A stretch of 64,000 bases of DNA from Treponema sp. (GCA_017470605.1 JAFUYH010000030.1:62001-126000), one strand, 5' to 3'; numbered from the stretch's first letter, positions 1 to 8,971 are shown. Made by a program: numbers and translations. Notes: generated from the letters alone by a model not told the origin.

Positions 1-1
1 G

Positions 2-487
2 CCGTCAGATTATGGTATTGTCCTTTTTGATGACAAAGCAATGCTTTCCCGCCTTGTACGCTATAATTCTGAAACTGGTGAAGTATTAAAAAACTCTCCA
101 GTTACAAGTATTCGCGGACGTTTAATATACAAGGCTGGAAACAATTACCTTGCTATTGCCGGTGAAAATTCCAAAAATGGGGCCATAAAACTTGTTCTTC
201 TTTCTCCTGATACAATGGAAATTGAAGCTGAAAGTGACAGAAGTGTTGCCGAAGATTCTATTCTTGTGCAGGATGGCAGTGACTATTATTGCGTTATTGA
301 TGAAGACGGAGAATATTATATTGGAAAGTTTGGAGAAGATCTTTCTTTCAAGCTTAAGTCTCAGATTACAGTAAAATCCGCAAGTCCAATTACAGTTGGA
401 AGTTCAACAATTTCTGTAACAGATTCTTCCGGTTCATTAAAAGTTCTGGATAAAGCTGATTTATCAGATATTTCAAGCGGAAAATAA
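2..487 (+). CDS. C-terminal part of an unidentified beta-rich protein
   Basis: The reading frame is open to the left edge, so the start lies outside the window; an internal ATG at position 41 is unlikely to be the real start. The visible 161 residues are built of short alternating hydrophobic strands with repeated turns (for example SPDTMEIEAES and DEDGEYYIGKF), which resembles the last blades of a beta-propeller. No signal, membrane segment or catalytic motif is visible in this part. Spirochaete P83/100-type antigens have a C-terminal region of this general character, but I cannot confirm that family. It ends 12 bases before the mannosidase gene on the same strand. Confidence 0.6.
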   Translation, partial: PSDYGIVLFDDKAMLSRLVRYNSETGEVLKNSPVTSIRGRLIYKAGNNYLAIAGENSKNGAIKLVLLSPDTMEIEAESDRSVAEDSILVQDGSDYYCVIDEDGEYYIGKFGEDLSFKLKSQITVKSASPITVGSSTISVTDSSGSLKVLDKADLSDISSGK

Positions 488-499
488 AAGGAATATAAC

Positions 500-3028
500 A
501 TGAATAAAATCAATCTGCAGGGAAACTGGTCTCTTTCTGGAGTAAATCCTGAAGGAGAAAAAATCTTATGTCCTGTATCTATTCCTGGAGATTTTCATAC
601 TGCCCTGCTAAAAGAAGGCATTATTGCTGATCCTTATAAAGGTTTTAATGAACAGGAGCAGCTTTGGGTCGGCAAGTCTGACTGGAAAATTGAACGCAAA
701 TTTAATTTTACGCCATGTGAACAGATTGAAAACAGTGAAAAAAGCCGGACTTTTATTACTCTTACAGAAGCAGATACTTTTTTTACTCTTTATATAAACG
801 GAAAAGAAGCCGGGCGCGGTAAAAATCAGTTTGCCAGACATCGTTTTGATATAAGTGATTTTCTGGTAAAGGGTGAAAATACAGTCTCCATTCTTTTTGA
901 ATCTGCAGAAAACAAAGCAGGTCAGGAAGCTGAAAAATTACCATATTCTGTTCCATGTATGTCTTATGACGTTTGTTCTCCAAACAGAAATCTTGCAAGA
1001 AAATGTCAGTGTCATGGCGGCTGGGACTGGGGGCCTTGCATTATGGTAAGCGGAATTTACGGAGAAATTTTTCTGGAAACTGTTAATTCCGGCCTTTTTA
1101 ATTATGTTAATGTTTTCTATGAACATAAAAACAATGACTGGACCGCAAAAGTTCATGTGAATTATTATTCATTTGTTAATAAAATCAGACACTTTGACTT
1201 TAAAATTGAAGGTTCAGATATAACAGAATCTTCTGTATCTAAAGAAATAGCCCTGAAAGATGGAGAGAATCTCTTTACGGTTGAAATTCCTGTAAAAAAT
1301 CCTTCTGTATGGAAGACTTCTGGAGAACTCGAAGAAGCCGGTCTTTCTGAAAACGTAATCTATACTTTATCTTCCTGTGTTTTGAATGAAGATTTATCCA
1401 TAGATTCCAGTGAATACAGAAAAATCTCTTTTAATACCCTGAAAGCCGTTACCTACAAGGATACTGTTGATGAAAAGGATGGCCGCTGCCTTTATTTTGA
1501 AAACAACGGTAGGCGTATTTTTGCAAAAGGTTCAAACTGGATTCCTGCAGAAAATCTTCCATCCCGTCTTACAGATGAACGTTATGAAGATTTGCTGAAA
1601 TCAGCCATTCTTGCTCATCATAACTGTATCAGGGTTTGGGGCGGTGGTTTTTACGAAAAAGAAAAATTCTATGACCTGTGCGATTTATATGGTCTGATTG
1701 TATGGCAGGATTTTATGTTTGCCTGTTCAATGTATCCTGCCTCTGATGATTTTCTCTTAAATGTTCAGTATGAACTGGATTATCAGATTCCCCGCCTGCA
1801 GACTCATGCCTGTATTGGAATCTGGTGCGGTAACAATGAAAATTATGGTGCCATGAACTGGTTCCGTGAAAGCGTGCGTAATCATGACCGTTATATGGTA
1901 GATTATGACAGGCTTTATCACGGCACTATTGGAAAAACTGTAAAAAAATATGATACCCGCCTTTACTGGCCAAGTTCTCCTTGTGCCGGCCCTGATGATT
2001 TTGCGGATAACTGGCATGCAGATACAATGGGAGATATGCACTATTGGAGTGTCTGGCATGAAAGAAAGAGTTTTGACGCTTATCTTGGTATAAGGCCTCG
2101 TTTTGTATCTGAATTTGGTTATGAATCCTTCCCTTCTATGGAATGCATCAGATCATTTGCAAATGAAAATGATTTGAACTTTACAGGCAAACTTATGGAA
2201 TACCATCAGCGCTCCCCTAGCGGTAATTCAATTATTATTGAAAATTTCAGCCGGTATTTTAAGTTCCCTAATGGCTTTGAAAATATGGTTTATTTAAGCC
2301 AGGTTCAGCAGGCTGTTGCCATAAAAACTGCCGTTGACTGGTGGCGAAGTCTTGCGCCAAACTGTATGGGGGCCCTTATCTGGCAGTTAAATGACATCTG
2401 GCCGGGGGCATCATGGTCAAGTCTTGAATATAACGGCAAATGGAAACTTCTGCATTATGTTTCCTGTCGTTTTTTTGCCTCAATATATATTCCTTCTTTT
2501 ATAAAAGATGATGACTTATATGCTAAGGTTTGCAATGAAACAGCATCTTCTGTTGATGTAAATGTAAAAATCTCTTACCTGCACTTTGACGGCACAGAAG
2601 CATTCCCTTGTGAAAACAAGTCTGTTCGAGCCGAACCAGATGCTGTTACAGATGTTTTTGTTTCAAAAATCAATAAAAAAGAGGCAGACTCTTTCTTTAT
2701 TTATGTTTCCTCAGAATTTGAAGGAAATGTTTATAATGAAGTTGTTTTCCCTTCTTTATATAAACACTCAGATATTAAAAAAGCAAACATAAAAATGAAG
2801 ATAAATCAGAAGAAATCTGTTTATGAAGTCGAATTATCAGCTGACAATCCTGCATTTTTTGTTTCGCTGGATAATGATGAGCTTCCGGGGATTTTTTCTG
2901 ACAATATGATAACACTTCTCCCGGGCAAGAAGGAAACTATTACTTTTGTTCCACAAAAAGGAACAAAGCCTTCTCTTGAAGAAGTTGTAAGGAAAATATC
3001 TGTAAAAGATTTAAGCTCAAGCTGGTAA
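500..3028 (+). CDS. Beta-mannosidase, glycoside hydrolase family 2
   Basis: Predicted exo-acting beta-mannosidase that removes terminal beta-mannose from manno-oligosaccharides or N-glycan cores. The 842 residues match the family length. A jelly-roll sugar-binding domain is followed by an immunoglobulin-like domain, a TIM barrel (about residues 330-660) and a C-terminal beta domain. The acid/base glutamate is E447 in WCGNNEN and the nucleophile is E538 in VSEFGYES; both are in the GH2 mannosidase context. No signal peptide is visible, so it probably works in the cytoplasm on imported oligosaccharides. AAGGA lies 8 bases before the ATG. It is convergent with dnaB, with only 4 bases between the stops. 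Confidence 0.9.
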   Translation: MNKINLQGNWSLSGVNPEGEKILCPVSIPGDFHTALLKEGIIADPYKGFNEQEQLWVGKSDWKIERKFNFTPCEQIENSEKSRTFITLTEADTFFTLYINGKEAGRGKNQFARHRFDISDFLVKGENTVSILFESAENKAGQEAEKLPYSVPCMSYDVCSPNRNLARKCQCHGGWDWGPCIMVSGIYGEIFLETVNSGLFNYVNVFYEHKNNDWTAKVHVNYYSFVNKIRHFDFKIEGSDITESSVSKEIALKDGENLFTVEIPVKNPSVWKTSGELEEAGLSENVIYTLSSCVLNEDLSIDSSEYRKISFNTLKAVTYKDTVDEKDGRCLYFENNGRRIFAKGSNWIPAENLPSRLTDERYEDLLKSAILAHHNCIRVWGGGFYEKEKFYDLCDLYGLIVWQDFMFACSMYPASDDFLLNVQYELDYQIPRLQTHACIGIWCGNNENYGAMNWFRESVRNHDRYMVDYDRLYHGTIGKTVKKYDTRLYWPSSPCAGPDDFADNWHADTMGDMHYWSVWHERKSFDAYLGIRPRFVSEFGYESFPSMECIRSFANENDLNFTGKLMEYHQRSPSGNSIIIENFSRYFKFPNGFENMVYLSQVQQAVAIKTAVDWWRSLAPNCMGALIWQLNDIWPGASWSSLEYNGKWKLLHYVSCRFFASIYIPSFIKDDDLYAKVCNETASSVDVNVKISYLHFDGTEAFPCENKSVRAEPDAVTDVFVSKINKKEADSFFIYVSSEFEGNVYNEVVFPSLYKHSDIKKANIKMKINQKKSVYEVELSADNPAFFVSLDNDELPGIFSDNMITLLPGKKETITFVPQKGTKPSLEEVVRKISVKDLSSSW

Positions 3029-3032
3029 AAGG

Positions 3033-4358
3033 CTATTCTTCATCCGCCTTCTGTACGAATTTACTGTAAGGCGGAATGAAGAGTATAGGAATGTCACCTG
3101 TAGCACCGTTTCTCTGCTTTGCAAGAATCAGTTTTGCATCCTGTGCTTCTGTCATATCGCCGTCTTTAAGTCTGTCTCGGTGAAGGAACATTACAACGTC
3201 CGCATCCTGTTCTATGGAACCGGAACCTCTTAATTGGGCAAGGTTAGGTTCATTTCCTTCCGCATCACGTGCAACCTGACAAAGGGCTACAATAGGTATT
3301 TCAAGCTCTCTGGCAAGGGCTTTTAGGGATTTTGAAACTTCGGACATCTGTTCATAAACGGGGGCATTAGGATTTTCGGTAGTAATAAGTCCGATATAAT
3401 CAATGAAAATGATTTTTATATCATGATTTTTTACCATGCGGCGTGCCATGGCTCTGAGTTCAAGAAGCCTCATATTAGGAGTATCAACAACATACAGAGG
3501 GGCCTTGTACCATTTTGAGGCGGCCTGCTGTAATTTTTGAATATCAGAGATTCTTAAAAGTCCTGAGCGCACTTTCTGCATAGGTACATTTGCTTCCTGG
3601 GCAAGAAGACGCATTCCAATTGATTCATAAGGCATTTCAAGAGAGAAAAAGCCGCAGGGAATTCCTTTTTCACAGGCAATATTCTGCATCATAGAAAGAG
3701 CAACAGCAGTTTTACCAATAGAAGGTCGGGCTCCAATAATAATCAGTTCTGATTTCTGGAAACCAGATGTATATGTGTCAAGACGATTAAATCCTGTTGG
3801 AACTCCTGTAAACTTATTTTTTGTCTTGGTTCTTGCATCAATAAGTTCAATTTCCTTAATCATTATGTCTTTTGCGGCATAAATTTCAGTAGTCTCGTTT
3901 TTCTGTGCTAGTGAAAAGATTTTCTGTTCTGCACTATCAAGTAAGTTATCACTTTTTTTAGATATATCAAAGGAATCGGCCTTTAATTCATCAGAAAGTT
4001 TTATTAAGTCTCTTCTGGCTGCCCGGTCCATTACAATATCTGCGTAATTTTCTATGTTTGCAGCAGACGGCACTGTGTCTGTAAGGGAGGCAATGTATGC
4101 AGGCCCCCCTGCCTTATCCAGTTTTCCTTCAGAAGTAAGTTCATTTATAAGAGAAATGGTATCTCCAGTAATGTTTTTGGAATAAAGATTTTGAAGGGCT
4201 TCGTATATTACTTGATTTTGCAGAGAATAAAATCTGTCTGCTTTTAAATTGGAAACTACATCTGCCATTGCGGCCCAGTTTAATAAAATTGCACCTAAAA
4301 CAGCCTGTTCAGCTTCAATATTGTGTGGTGGAACTTTGTCTGCCAATGTTGTTTCCAT
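3033..4358 (-). CDS. dnaB: Replicative DNA helicase DnaB
   Basis: Hexameric 5'-3' helicase of the replication fork. The N-terminal DnaB domain begins about residue 8 (PPHNIEAEQAVLGAIL). The RecA-like domain has Walker A GARPSIGKTA, Walker B IIFIDYIGLI and an arginine-finger region RGSGSIEQDAD. The length of 441 residues is normal and no intein is present. It is the last gene of the rpsF-ssb-rpsR-rplI-dnaB run. A hairpin with a U-run lies just before it and its AGGAG site follows directly, so it may be expressed at a lower level than the ribosomal genes. Confidence 0.97.
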   Translation of the reverse strand: METTLADKVPPHNIEAEQAVLGAILLNWAAMADVVSNLKADRFYSLQNQVIYEALQNLYSKNITGDTISLINELTSEGKLDKAGGPAYIASLTDTVPSAANIENYADIVMDRAARRDLIKLSDELKADSFDISKKSDNLLDSAEQKIFSLAQKNETTEIYAAKDIMIKEIELIDARTKTKNKFTGVPTGFNRLDTYTSGFQKSELIIIGARPSIGKTAVALSMMQNIACEKGIPCGFFSLEMPYESIGMRLLAQEANVPMQKVRSGLLRISDIQKLQQAASKWYKAPLYVVDTPNMRLLELRAMARRMVKNHDIKIIFIDYIGLITTENPNAPVYEQMSEVSKSLKALARELEIPIVALCQVARDAEGNEPNLAQLRGSGSIEQDADVVMFLHRDRLKDGDMTEAQDAKLILAKQRNGATGDIPILFIPPYSKFVQKADEE

Positions 4359-4371
4359 AAATAAACTCCTT

Positions 4372-4405
4372 AAAAAAAAGAGCCGGCAAATTTAATTACC
4401 GGCCC
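4372..4405 (-). terminator. Hairpin with U-run between rplI and dnaB
   Basis: Read on the minus strand, GCCGG and CCGGC arms with three further inner pairs form an 8-bp stem with a 6-base loop, followed by a run of eight T. It is an intrinsic-terminator shape placed 13 bases before the dnaB start. It probably attenuates readthrough from the ribosomal genes into dnaB rather than stopping it fully, since no separate dnaB promoter was recognised. Confidence 0.7.
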
Positions 4406-4425
4406 TTTTGATTTTTTAAACAGAA

Positions 4426-4950
4426 TTATTCTGCTTTTTCTTCTGTTTCTGCAGCTTTTGCTTCTTTTGCAGGCTTTTCAGCTTTAGCAGCTTCGCCTTC
4501 TACAGGCTGAGCCTTTACTGCAATCTGAACTTCTGCTGCCTGAGCTTCATAAAGCTTAATTGTAGCCTTGAAGTTACCAACAGTTTTGATAGAAGAACCT
4601 GGAATTTCAATCTTCTTTCTTTCAATATCAAATCCAAGTTTTGCAAGATTTTCAGCAACAACGTGTGCTGTAACTGCGGCATACAGTTTTCCGTTTGCTG
4701 CGGCTGGCATAACAATTTCAATTGATGCAGCTTCAAGTTTTTCCTTGAGGCTTGCAGAATCCTTTCTTTTTTGCTCTTTGCGTGCTTCAATTTCTGCTTT
4801 GCGGCCTTCAAAGATAGCTACTGTAGCTTCATTGTAAGGAACAGCAAGATTACGTGGAAGAAGGAAGTTGCGGGCATATCCGTTAGCAACGTTCTTTACG
4901 TCTCCCTCTTCTCCAAGTGATTTAACGTCTACGTTAAGAATAACTTTCAT
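4426..4950 (-). CDS. rplI: Large ribosomal subunit protein bL9
   Basis: bL9 binds 23S rRNA near the L1 stalk. The N-terminal domain is clear (MKVILNVDVKSLGEEGDV, then VANGYARNFLLPRNLA), followed by the long linking helix and the C-terminal domain. The chosen ATG is the MKVIL start, with AGGAG 10 bases upstream; an in-frame TTG three codons earlier is not needed. The C-terminus carries an extra Ala/Glu/Lys-rich tail (about 25 residues), which makes it longer (174 residues) than the usual 148-150. Confidence 0.96.
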   Translation of the reverse strand: MKVILNVDVKSLGEEGDVKNVANGYARNFLLPRNLAVPYNEATVAIFEGRKAEIEARKEQKRKDSASLKEKLEAASIEIVMPAAANGKLYAAVTAHVVAENLAKLGFDIERKKIEIPGSSIKTVGNFKATIKLYEAQAAEVQIAVKAQPVEGEAAKAEKPAKEAKAAETEEKAE

Positions 4951-5019
4951 TTGTTTCAAGCTCCTGTTTATTATTTTTACACACGGCTCGGAGTATGAGC
5001 CGGTGCATTTAATTTAGAA

Positions 5020-5346
5020 TTAATCAGCAACGTATGGAAGCAGGCTGATTGAGCGAGCTCTCTTAATTGCTTTTGCAACTTCACGCTGGTGCTTAGCACA
5101 AGTTCCTGTGATGCGGCGTGGAAGAATCTTTCCGCGTTCTGTCATATAGCGACGGAGTGCATCTGCATCCTTGTAATCAATTTTTGCTTTATTAGCGCAG
5201 AAACGGCATACCTTTTTGCGGAAGTATGTTTTTCCCTTACCGCGTCCGTCTCTATCGTCTTCGCGTCCTTCAGAAGCAGAAGTGTCAGCAACAGCTGCAT
5301 CCTGTACTTTCTTTTCTTCAAGTTCCTGTGTATTCTCTTCAGACAT
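5020..5346 (-). CDS. rpsR: Small ribosomal subunit protein bS18
   Basis: bS18 pairs with bS6 on the 30S platform. The conserved core [21 protein letters not shown] and the [22 protein letters not shown] segment are present. The N-terminus has an acidic extension of about 35 residues ([13 protein letters not shown]...) before the core, giving 108 residues instead of about 75-80. AGAGG lies upstream of the ATG. It lies between ssb and rplI in the standard order. Confidence 0.96.
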   Translation of the reverse strand: MSEENTQELEEKKVQDAAVADTSASEGREDDRDGRGKGKTYFRKKVCRFCANKAKIDYKDADALRRYMTERGKILPRRITGTCAKHQREVAKAIKRARSISLLPYVAD

Positions 5347-5363
5347 AGTTTATACCTCTTTAA

Positions 5364-5852
5364 TTAGAATGGAATATCTTCCGGAAAGTCACTGCCAGTA
5401 TCACCATAAGGTTCACTCTGATAGTTATTTGAGAAACCATTATTCTGGATCGGAGCCTGGTTCATTGGCTGGAATCTAGGAGTACCCCCTGCATTCTGAC
5501 TGCTGCCATCTCCTCTTCCTCCAAGAAGCTGAACCTGATCTGCTACAATTGTAACTCGGCTCTGCTTCTGACCGTCTTTTTCCCAGCGATCCTGCTTAAG
5601 ATGACCTTCAACGCAGATTTGCTTTCCTTTTGTAAGATATGGTTTTAAGTTTTCTGCAGTTTTACCCCAGATTGTGATGTTAAAGTAGTTTACTTCTTCT
5701 ATCCACTGGTCTCCGTTTTTCTTGCTTCTGTTGACAGCAATACTCACGTTTGCCCTGGCCTGTCCGTTTCCAACATAACCGAAACTTCTTTCATCAGAAC
5801 CAAGATCCTGTGTAAGACGACCGATAAGAACTACATGATTTAAGTCTGTCAT
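5364..5852 (-). CDS. ssb: Single-stranded DNA-binding protein
   Basis: Homotetrameric OB-fold protein that covers single-stranded DNA. The OB fold runs over residues 1-110 (VVLIGRLTQDLGSDE, YFNITIWGKTAENL, CVEGHLKQDRWEKDG). A Gly/Asn/Gln-rich linker follows, and the acidic tip DFPEDIPF is the usual SSB interaction tail. The start is set by GGAGG five bases before ATGACAGAC. A longer frame beginning at a TTG at 5864 would include this ribosome site and is rejected. It lies between rpsF and rpsR, as in many bacteria. Confidence 0.97.
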   Translation of the reverse strand: MTDLNHVVLIGRLTQDLGSDERSFGYVGNGQARANVSIAVNRSKKNGDQWIEEVNYFNITIWGKTAENLKPYLTKGKQICVEGHLKQDRWEKDGQKQSRVTIVADQVQLLGGRGDGSSQNAGGTPRFQPMNQAPIQNNGFSNNYQSEPYGDTGSDFPEDIPF

Positions 5853-5907
5853 TTTTACCTCCAAACGAATAAACCGCTTAAACTTTTTTTTACCCGATAG
5901 GGTTTAT

Positions 5908-6201
5908 TTATTTTGAATCCTTTTCGTCAAGTCTTACAAACTGATATTTCAAAAGGTTCATGTTGATTTTGAATGATTTGTCAATTTCAACGATTTTTGA
6001 AGGGTTAAGCTTCATTGTATAAAGATAGAAACGACCTTTCTTCTGTTTGTTGATTGTGTAGGTAAGGTCGCGGTCTCCAAAGTGCTTTTCTTCTGTAATT
6101 TCAGCACCGAAGTTTGTGAGGACGCTTTTTACATCTTCTGCGCCCTTCTTTGACTTTTCATCATCAAGTGGATAAATAGTCATCAGTTCATACTTTTTCA
6201 T
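5908..6201 (-). CDS. rpsF: Small ribosomal subunit protein bS6
   Basis: bS6 is the platform partner of bS18. The sequence starts MKKYELMTIYPLDD and ends in the KYQFVRLDEKDSK region, 97 residues, a standard length. AGGAGA lies 8 bases before the chosen ATG; the frame is open 16 codons further upstream but without a ribosome site. It is the first gene of the operon and has a long leader. Confidence 0.96.
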   Translation of the reverse strand: MKKYELMTIYPLDDEKSKKGAEDVKSVLTNFGAEITEEKHFGDRDLTYTINKQKKGRFYLYTMKLNPSKIVEIDKSFKINMNLLKYQFVRLDEKDSK

Positions 6202-6337
6202 AAAGTATCTCCTATAAAAAATTTTATGGGAGGACGTAATGCTTTTCATTCCAACGAAATGAATCGCACAATAGAAAGAGTCTTTCTATTCCTCCTTATG
6301 GACAAAGGAAAATCCTCGAGGGATTTCCAAGGGGTGT
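6202..6337 (-). promoter_or_regulatory. Long rpsF leader with two stem-loops
   Basis: About 136 bases separate the predicted transcription start from the rpsF ATG. On the minus strand a GGAAATCC/GGATTTTCC hairpin and an AATAGAAAG/TTTCTATT hairpin are visible. Known rpsF leaders in many bacteria bind the S6:S18 dimer for feedback control. This leader has suitable size and structure, but I could not match the specific motif. Confidence 0.4.
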
Positions 6338-6343
6338 TCTATT

Positions 6344-6372
6344 ACTATACATAAAAATCAGAATTGCGTCAA
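6344..6372 (-). promoter_or_regulatory. Promoter of the rpsF-dnaB operon
   Basis: On the minus strand, TTGACG is separated by exactly 17 bases from TATAGT, a near-consensus housekeeping sigma promoter. It drives the ribosomal operon. Confidence 0.75.
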
Positions 6373-6438
6373 TGTATATGGAAATGCTTAACAGGGCCTT
6401 TGTCCTGAAAGAAAAGCAGACAGGAAGCCATACACAAC

Positions 6439-6467
6439 TTGTAGGATTTGACTTATTATATTATAAT
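6439..6467 (+). promoter_or_regulatory. Promoter of the ankyrin-protein gene, leaderless layout
   Basis: TTGTAG, a 17-base spacer and a perfect TATAAT. The -10 box ends 7 bases before the A of the ATG at 6474, so transcription is expected to begin at the start codon itself. No ribosome site precedes that ATG. Confidence 0.55.
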
Positions 6468-6473
6468 TTTATT

Positions 6474-8000
6474 ATGATTGTTGATTCAAGAAAACGCAGA
6501 TTATTTTTTGTGATTGTTTCATTGGCATCACTTTTTTCTTCACTTTTTGCTAAACCAAAAAAATCTGATTTGGTTTATCAGAAAGCAGTTCATCCTCGTG
6601 AATATCAGTTTGATTTATGTGATTTCAGTTCTCAGGTTTTTCTGGGGCTCAATCAATATAGCGGACTTTTTGAAACAGAAATTGATTTTACAGAATATGT
6701 AAAAAATGATATGCCTCTTTCTGGAGATAAAATCAGTTTTTATTTTAATGGAACTTCTACAAAAGACGCTCATAATATGTTTGTTCAGCTCGTTATTGAC
6801 TATGAGCGTCTGGATACAAGACAGTTTGCTGCAAACGTAGTAAAAAAAGAAGCTTTTGAAGGTTTCGTTTCATTTGTTCTTCAGAAAAATATTAATCAAA
6901 GTCTAAAAATCAGGCTATACAGTGATATGCCTAACAGGCCGGGGCATGTAGACCAGACATATTTTAAGTTTAAGAGAGTTGTTGAATCAACTAATACGGT
7001 AAAAGAAGCTGAAGAAGAAAAGAAGGCTATTAAACGAAATGTAGAAGTAAGGGAAATTAAGGCCGAAATTGTAGACGACTACAAGGAGAAGGCCCTTGCA
7101 AAAGGAATTGTTGAAGCTCCAGAGCCAAAAACAGAATCTTCAGAACTTTCAGATTTGGAGCGACAGGAATTAGAAAAATTACGTGCAGAAGAACTTGCTC
7201 GGGCTGAAGCAGAGAAGCAGCTTAATGAACAGGAACTTTTAAAACAGCAGCTGGCAAAAATCAGGGAAAATGCAAATGGAAATGTAAACCGCTATTCAAA
7301 AGAATATTTAAGCGATTATATTCTATATAATAACGAAGAACCTGCAAATTTCTCTGAATATGTTTATGAGCCTATAGAAAATCCTGATGAAGCAGATTCA
7401 TTTGGGCGTACCCTGCTTATGAAAGCAGCAAAAGCGGGAAATGACTGGCAGGTAAAATCTCTTATTGAAGCAGGGGCAAAAGTAAATCTGAAAGATAAAG
7501 ACGGCTGGACAGCCCTGATGTATGCAGTACGTTATCAGGAAGGTCTTGAATGTGTTCAGCTTCTTATTGATGCAGGAGCAGATATAAAAATCAAAAACAA
7601 GTATTCCTCTTCTGCCCTTGTCCTGGCTTCGTGCTATAATAACAATCCAGATATTTTGAAAAATCTTTTGTCTCATTATACCGCATCTGAAAAAGAGACT
7701 CTGCGTTCTTTTGTTATGCTTTTAAGCGAAAGTCATACTTCTGAATATGTTCAGATTTCAAAAATGCAGCTTTTCCTAGACATGGCAATTCCTGTCAATG
7801 CCTTCTATGAAGGAAAGACACCTTTAATGTATGCTTCTGAGTTTGGCAATTCAACAAATGTCCTTCGTGTTCTTTTGGAAAATAATGCTCTTATTGGAAT
7901 CCGTTCTACAGAAGGAAAAACAGCATTTGACTATGCAAAAGAAAACAAAAATCTAAAGCATGACAGCGTTTATTGGGCGCTTAATAAAAAGCAGGATTAA
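6474..8000 (+). CDS. Exported ankyrin-repeat protein
   Basis: The start is placed at an ATG that gives a clear signal peptide (basic MIVDSRKRR, hydrophobic LFFVIVSLASLFSSLFA), although the frame is open 34 codons further upstream. The mature protein has an N-terminal beta-rich domain (about residues 30-180), a charged, probably coiled Glu/Lys-rich stretch (about 185-290), and ankyrin repeats in the C-terminal third (DSFGRTLLMKAAKAGNDWQV, KDGWTALMYAVRY, EGKTPLMYASEFGNS). Probably a periplasmic binding or scaffold protein; the partner is unknown. The N-terminal domain was not recognised. rsmD follows after one base. Confidence 0.75.
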   Translation: MIVDSRKRRLFFVIVSLASLFSSLFAKPKKSDLVYQKAVHPREYQFDLCDFSSQVFLGLNQYSGLFETEIDFTEYVKNDMPLSGDKISFYFNGTSTKDAHNMFVQLVIDYERLDTRQFAANVVKKEAFEGFVSFVLQKNINQSLKIRLYSDMPNRPGHVDQTYFKFKRVVESTNTVKEAEEEKKAIKRNVEVREIKAEIVDDYKEKALAKGIVEAPEPKTESSELSDLERQELEKLRAEELARAEAEKQLNEQELLKQQLAKIRENANGNVNRYSKEYLSDYILYNNEEPANFSEYVYEPIENPDEADSFGRTLLMKAAKAGNDWQVKSLIEAGAKVNLKDKDGWTALMYAVRYQEGLECVQLLIDAGADIKIKNKYSSSALVLASCYNNNPDILKNLLSHYTASEKETLRSFVMLLSESHTSEYVQISKMQLFLDMAIPVNAFYEGKTPLMYASEFGNSTNVLRVLLENNALIGIRSTEGKTAFDYAKENKNLKHDSVYWALNKKQD

Positions 8001-8001
8001 A

Positions 8002-8547
8002 ATGCGTATTACTGGCGGAAAATTAAAAGGAAGAATCATAAAATGCCCCGACGGCGTTATAAGGCCTGCGATGGACAGGATGAGGGAATCCGTTTTTTCA
8101 ATTCTTGGAGATTTAAGCGGTAAATCCTGGCTTGATCTTTTTTCTGGTTCTGGCACCATTGCCATAGAAGCCGTTTCTCGTGGTGCAGATGATGTAGAAC
8201 TTTGTGAAAAAGACAGAATTAAGGTAAATACAGTCCTGGATAACGTTTCCATTACAGAAAAAGAATGCGGCATAAAAATTAAATGTCATTTTATGCCTGT
8301 AGAATATTTCATAAAGCGCTGCAAACGTTCCTTTGACTATATCTTTTTTGACCCGCCCTTCCCTTATAAATTCCATGCGGATTTGGTTGAACAGGTAGAT
8401 AAAAACGGTCTTTTAAATAAAAGCGGCACTGTACTTGTACACAGACCGGAAGAACATCAGATGCCAGATAAAATAGGAAAACTTGTAAGGAGCGACCAGC
8501 GCATTTATGGCCGTTCTATTGTAGATTTTTATACTTATTCACAATAA
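8002..8547 (+). CDS. rsmD: 16S rRNA (guanine966-N2)-methyltransferase RsmD
   Basis: S-adenosylmethionine-dependent enzyme that methylates G966 of 16S rRNA. The sequence has MRITGGKLKGR at the start, the SAM-binding LDLFSGSGTIAIEAVSRGA, and the catalytic DPPF motif in YIFFDPPFPYKF. The 181-residue length is typical. The MRITGG start is preferred because it matches the family N-terminus and has AGGA upstream; the longer frame would overlap the ankyrin gene. In many genomes rsmD is adjacent to coaD; here coaD is 53 kb away. Confidence 0.93.
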   Translation: MRITGGKLKGRIIKCPDGVIRPAMDRMRESVFSILGDLSGKSWLDLFSGSGTIAIEAVSRGADDVELCEKDRIKVNTVLDNVSITEKECGIKIKCHFMPVEYFIKRCKRSFDYIFFDPPFPYKFHADLVEQVDKNGLLNKSGTVLVHRPEEHQMPDKIGKLVRSDQRIYGRSIVDFYTYSQ

Positions 8548-8562
8548 TGTTGTTTTTATATT

Positions 8563-8590
8563 TTGACATTCATCAATTATATGTTATAAT
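8563..8590 (+). promoter_or_regulatory. Promoter upstream of the small unknown gene
   Basis: Consensus TTGACA, 16-base spacer and consensus TATAAT just after rsmD. It is the strongest-looking promoter in this part and probably drives the 121-residue-class gene, the TPR gene and rlmN. Confidence 0.75.
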
Positions 8591-8614
8591 TCTATCATTA
8601 AATTATTGGCAGAT

Positions 8615-8971
8615 ATGAGCAAAAGAAAAAGTTTAGAAGAAAATTTTACTCAGGCAGTTCAAGAAAAAAGGATTCCCGATGGTTTTATTAAAGTCACCGA
8701 TAATCCCGTAAAAGGTCTAACATCTGAACAAAAAGTAATCCTAAACCGTAAAGCTAACACTATGTTCAATAATGGCAACATCGAAGATGCAAGACGTATC
8801 TATATCACAACAGGATATTCTGACGGTCTTACTCGAGTTGGTGACTATTACATGAACAAAAATGAAAGTTTGAAAGCTCTTAAGGCTTATTATCTTGCAC
8901 ATAATCACAGGGATACAGAGCCTATTTATGAAAATATAGCAAAAGTTATCTCATCATTATTACAAAATTAA
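8615..8971 (+). CDS. Small conserved-looking protein of unknown function
   Basis: 118 residues, hydrophilic, no signal peptide. The second half (ANTMFNNGNIEDARRIYITTGYSDGLTRVGDYYM, read as two short stretches) looks like helix pairs of the TPR/Sel1 class, and a TPR protein follows directly, so the two may work together. The start is uncertain: ATG at 8615 or TTG at 8606, and neither has a ribosome site. With a consensus promoter ending at 8590 the leader would be only about 10-20 bases. The product is not recognised. Confidence 0.65.
   Translation: MSKRKSLEENFTQAVQEKRIPDGFIKVTDNPVKGLTSEQKVILNRKANTMFNNGNIEDARRIYITTGYSDGLTRVGDYYMNKNESLKALKAYYLAHNHRDTEPIYENIAKVISSLLQN

Noticed and set aside
6448-6467. 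TTGACT as -35 of the ankyrin gene
   Set aside because: The distance to TATAAT is only 8 bases; TTGTAG at 17 bases fits better.
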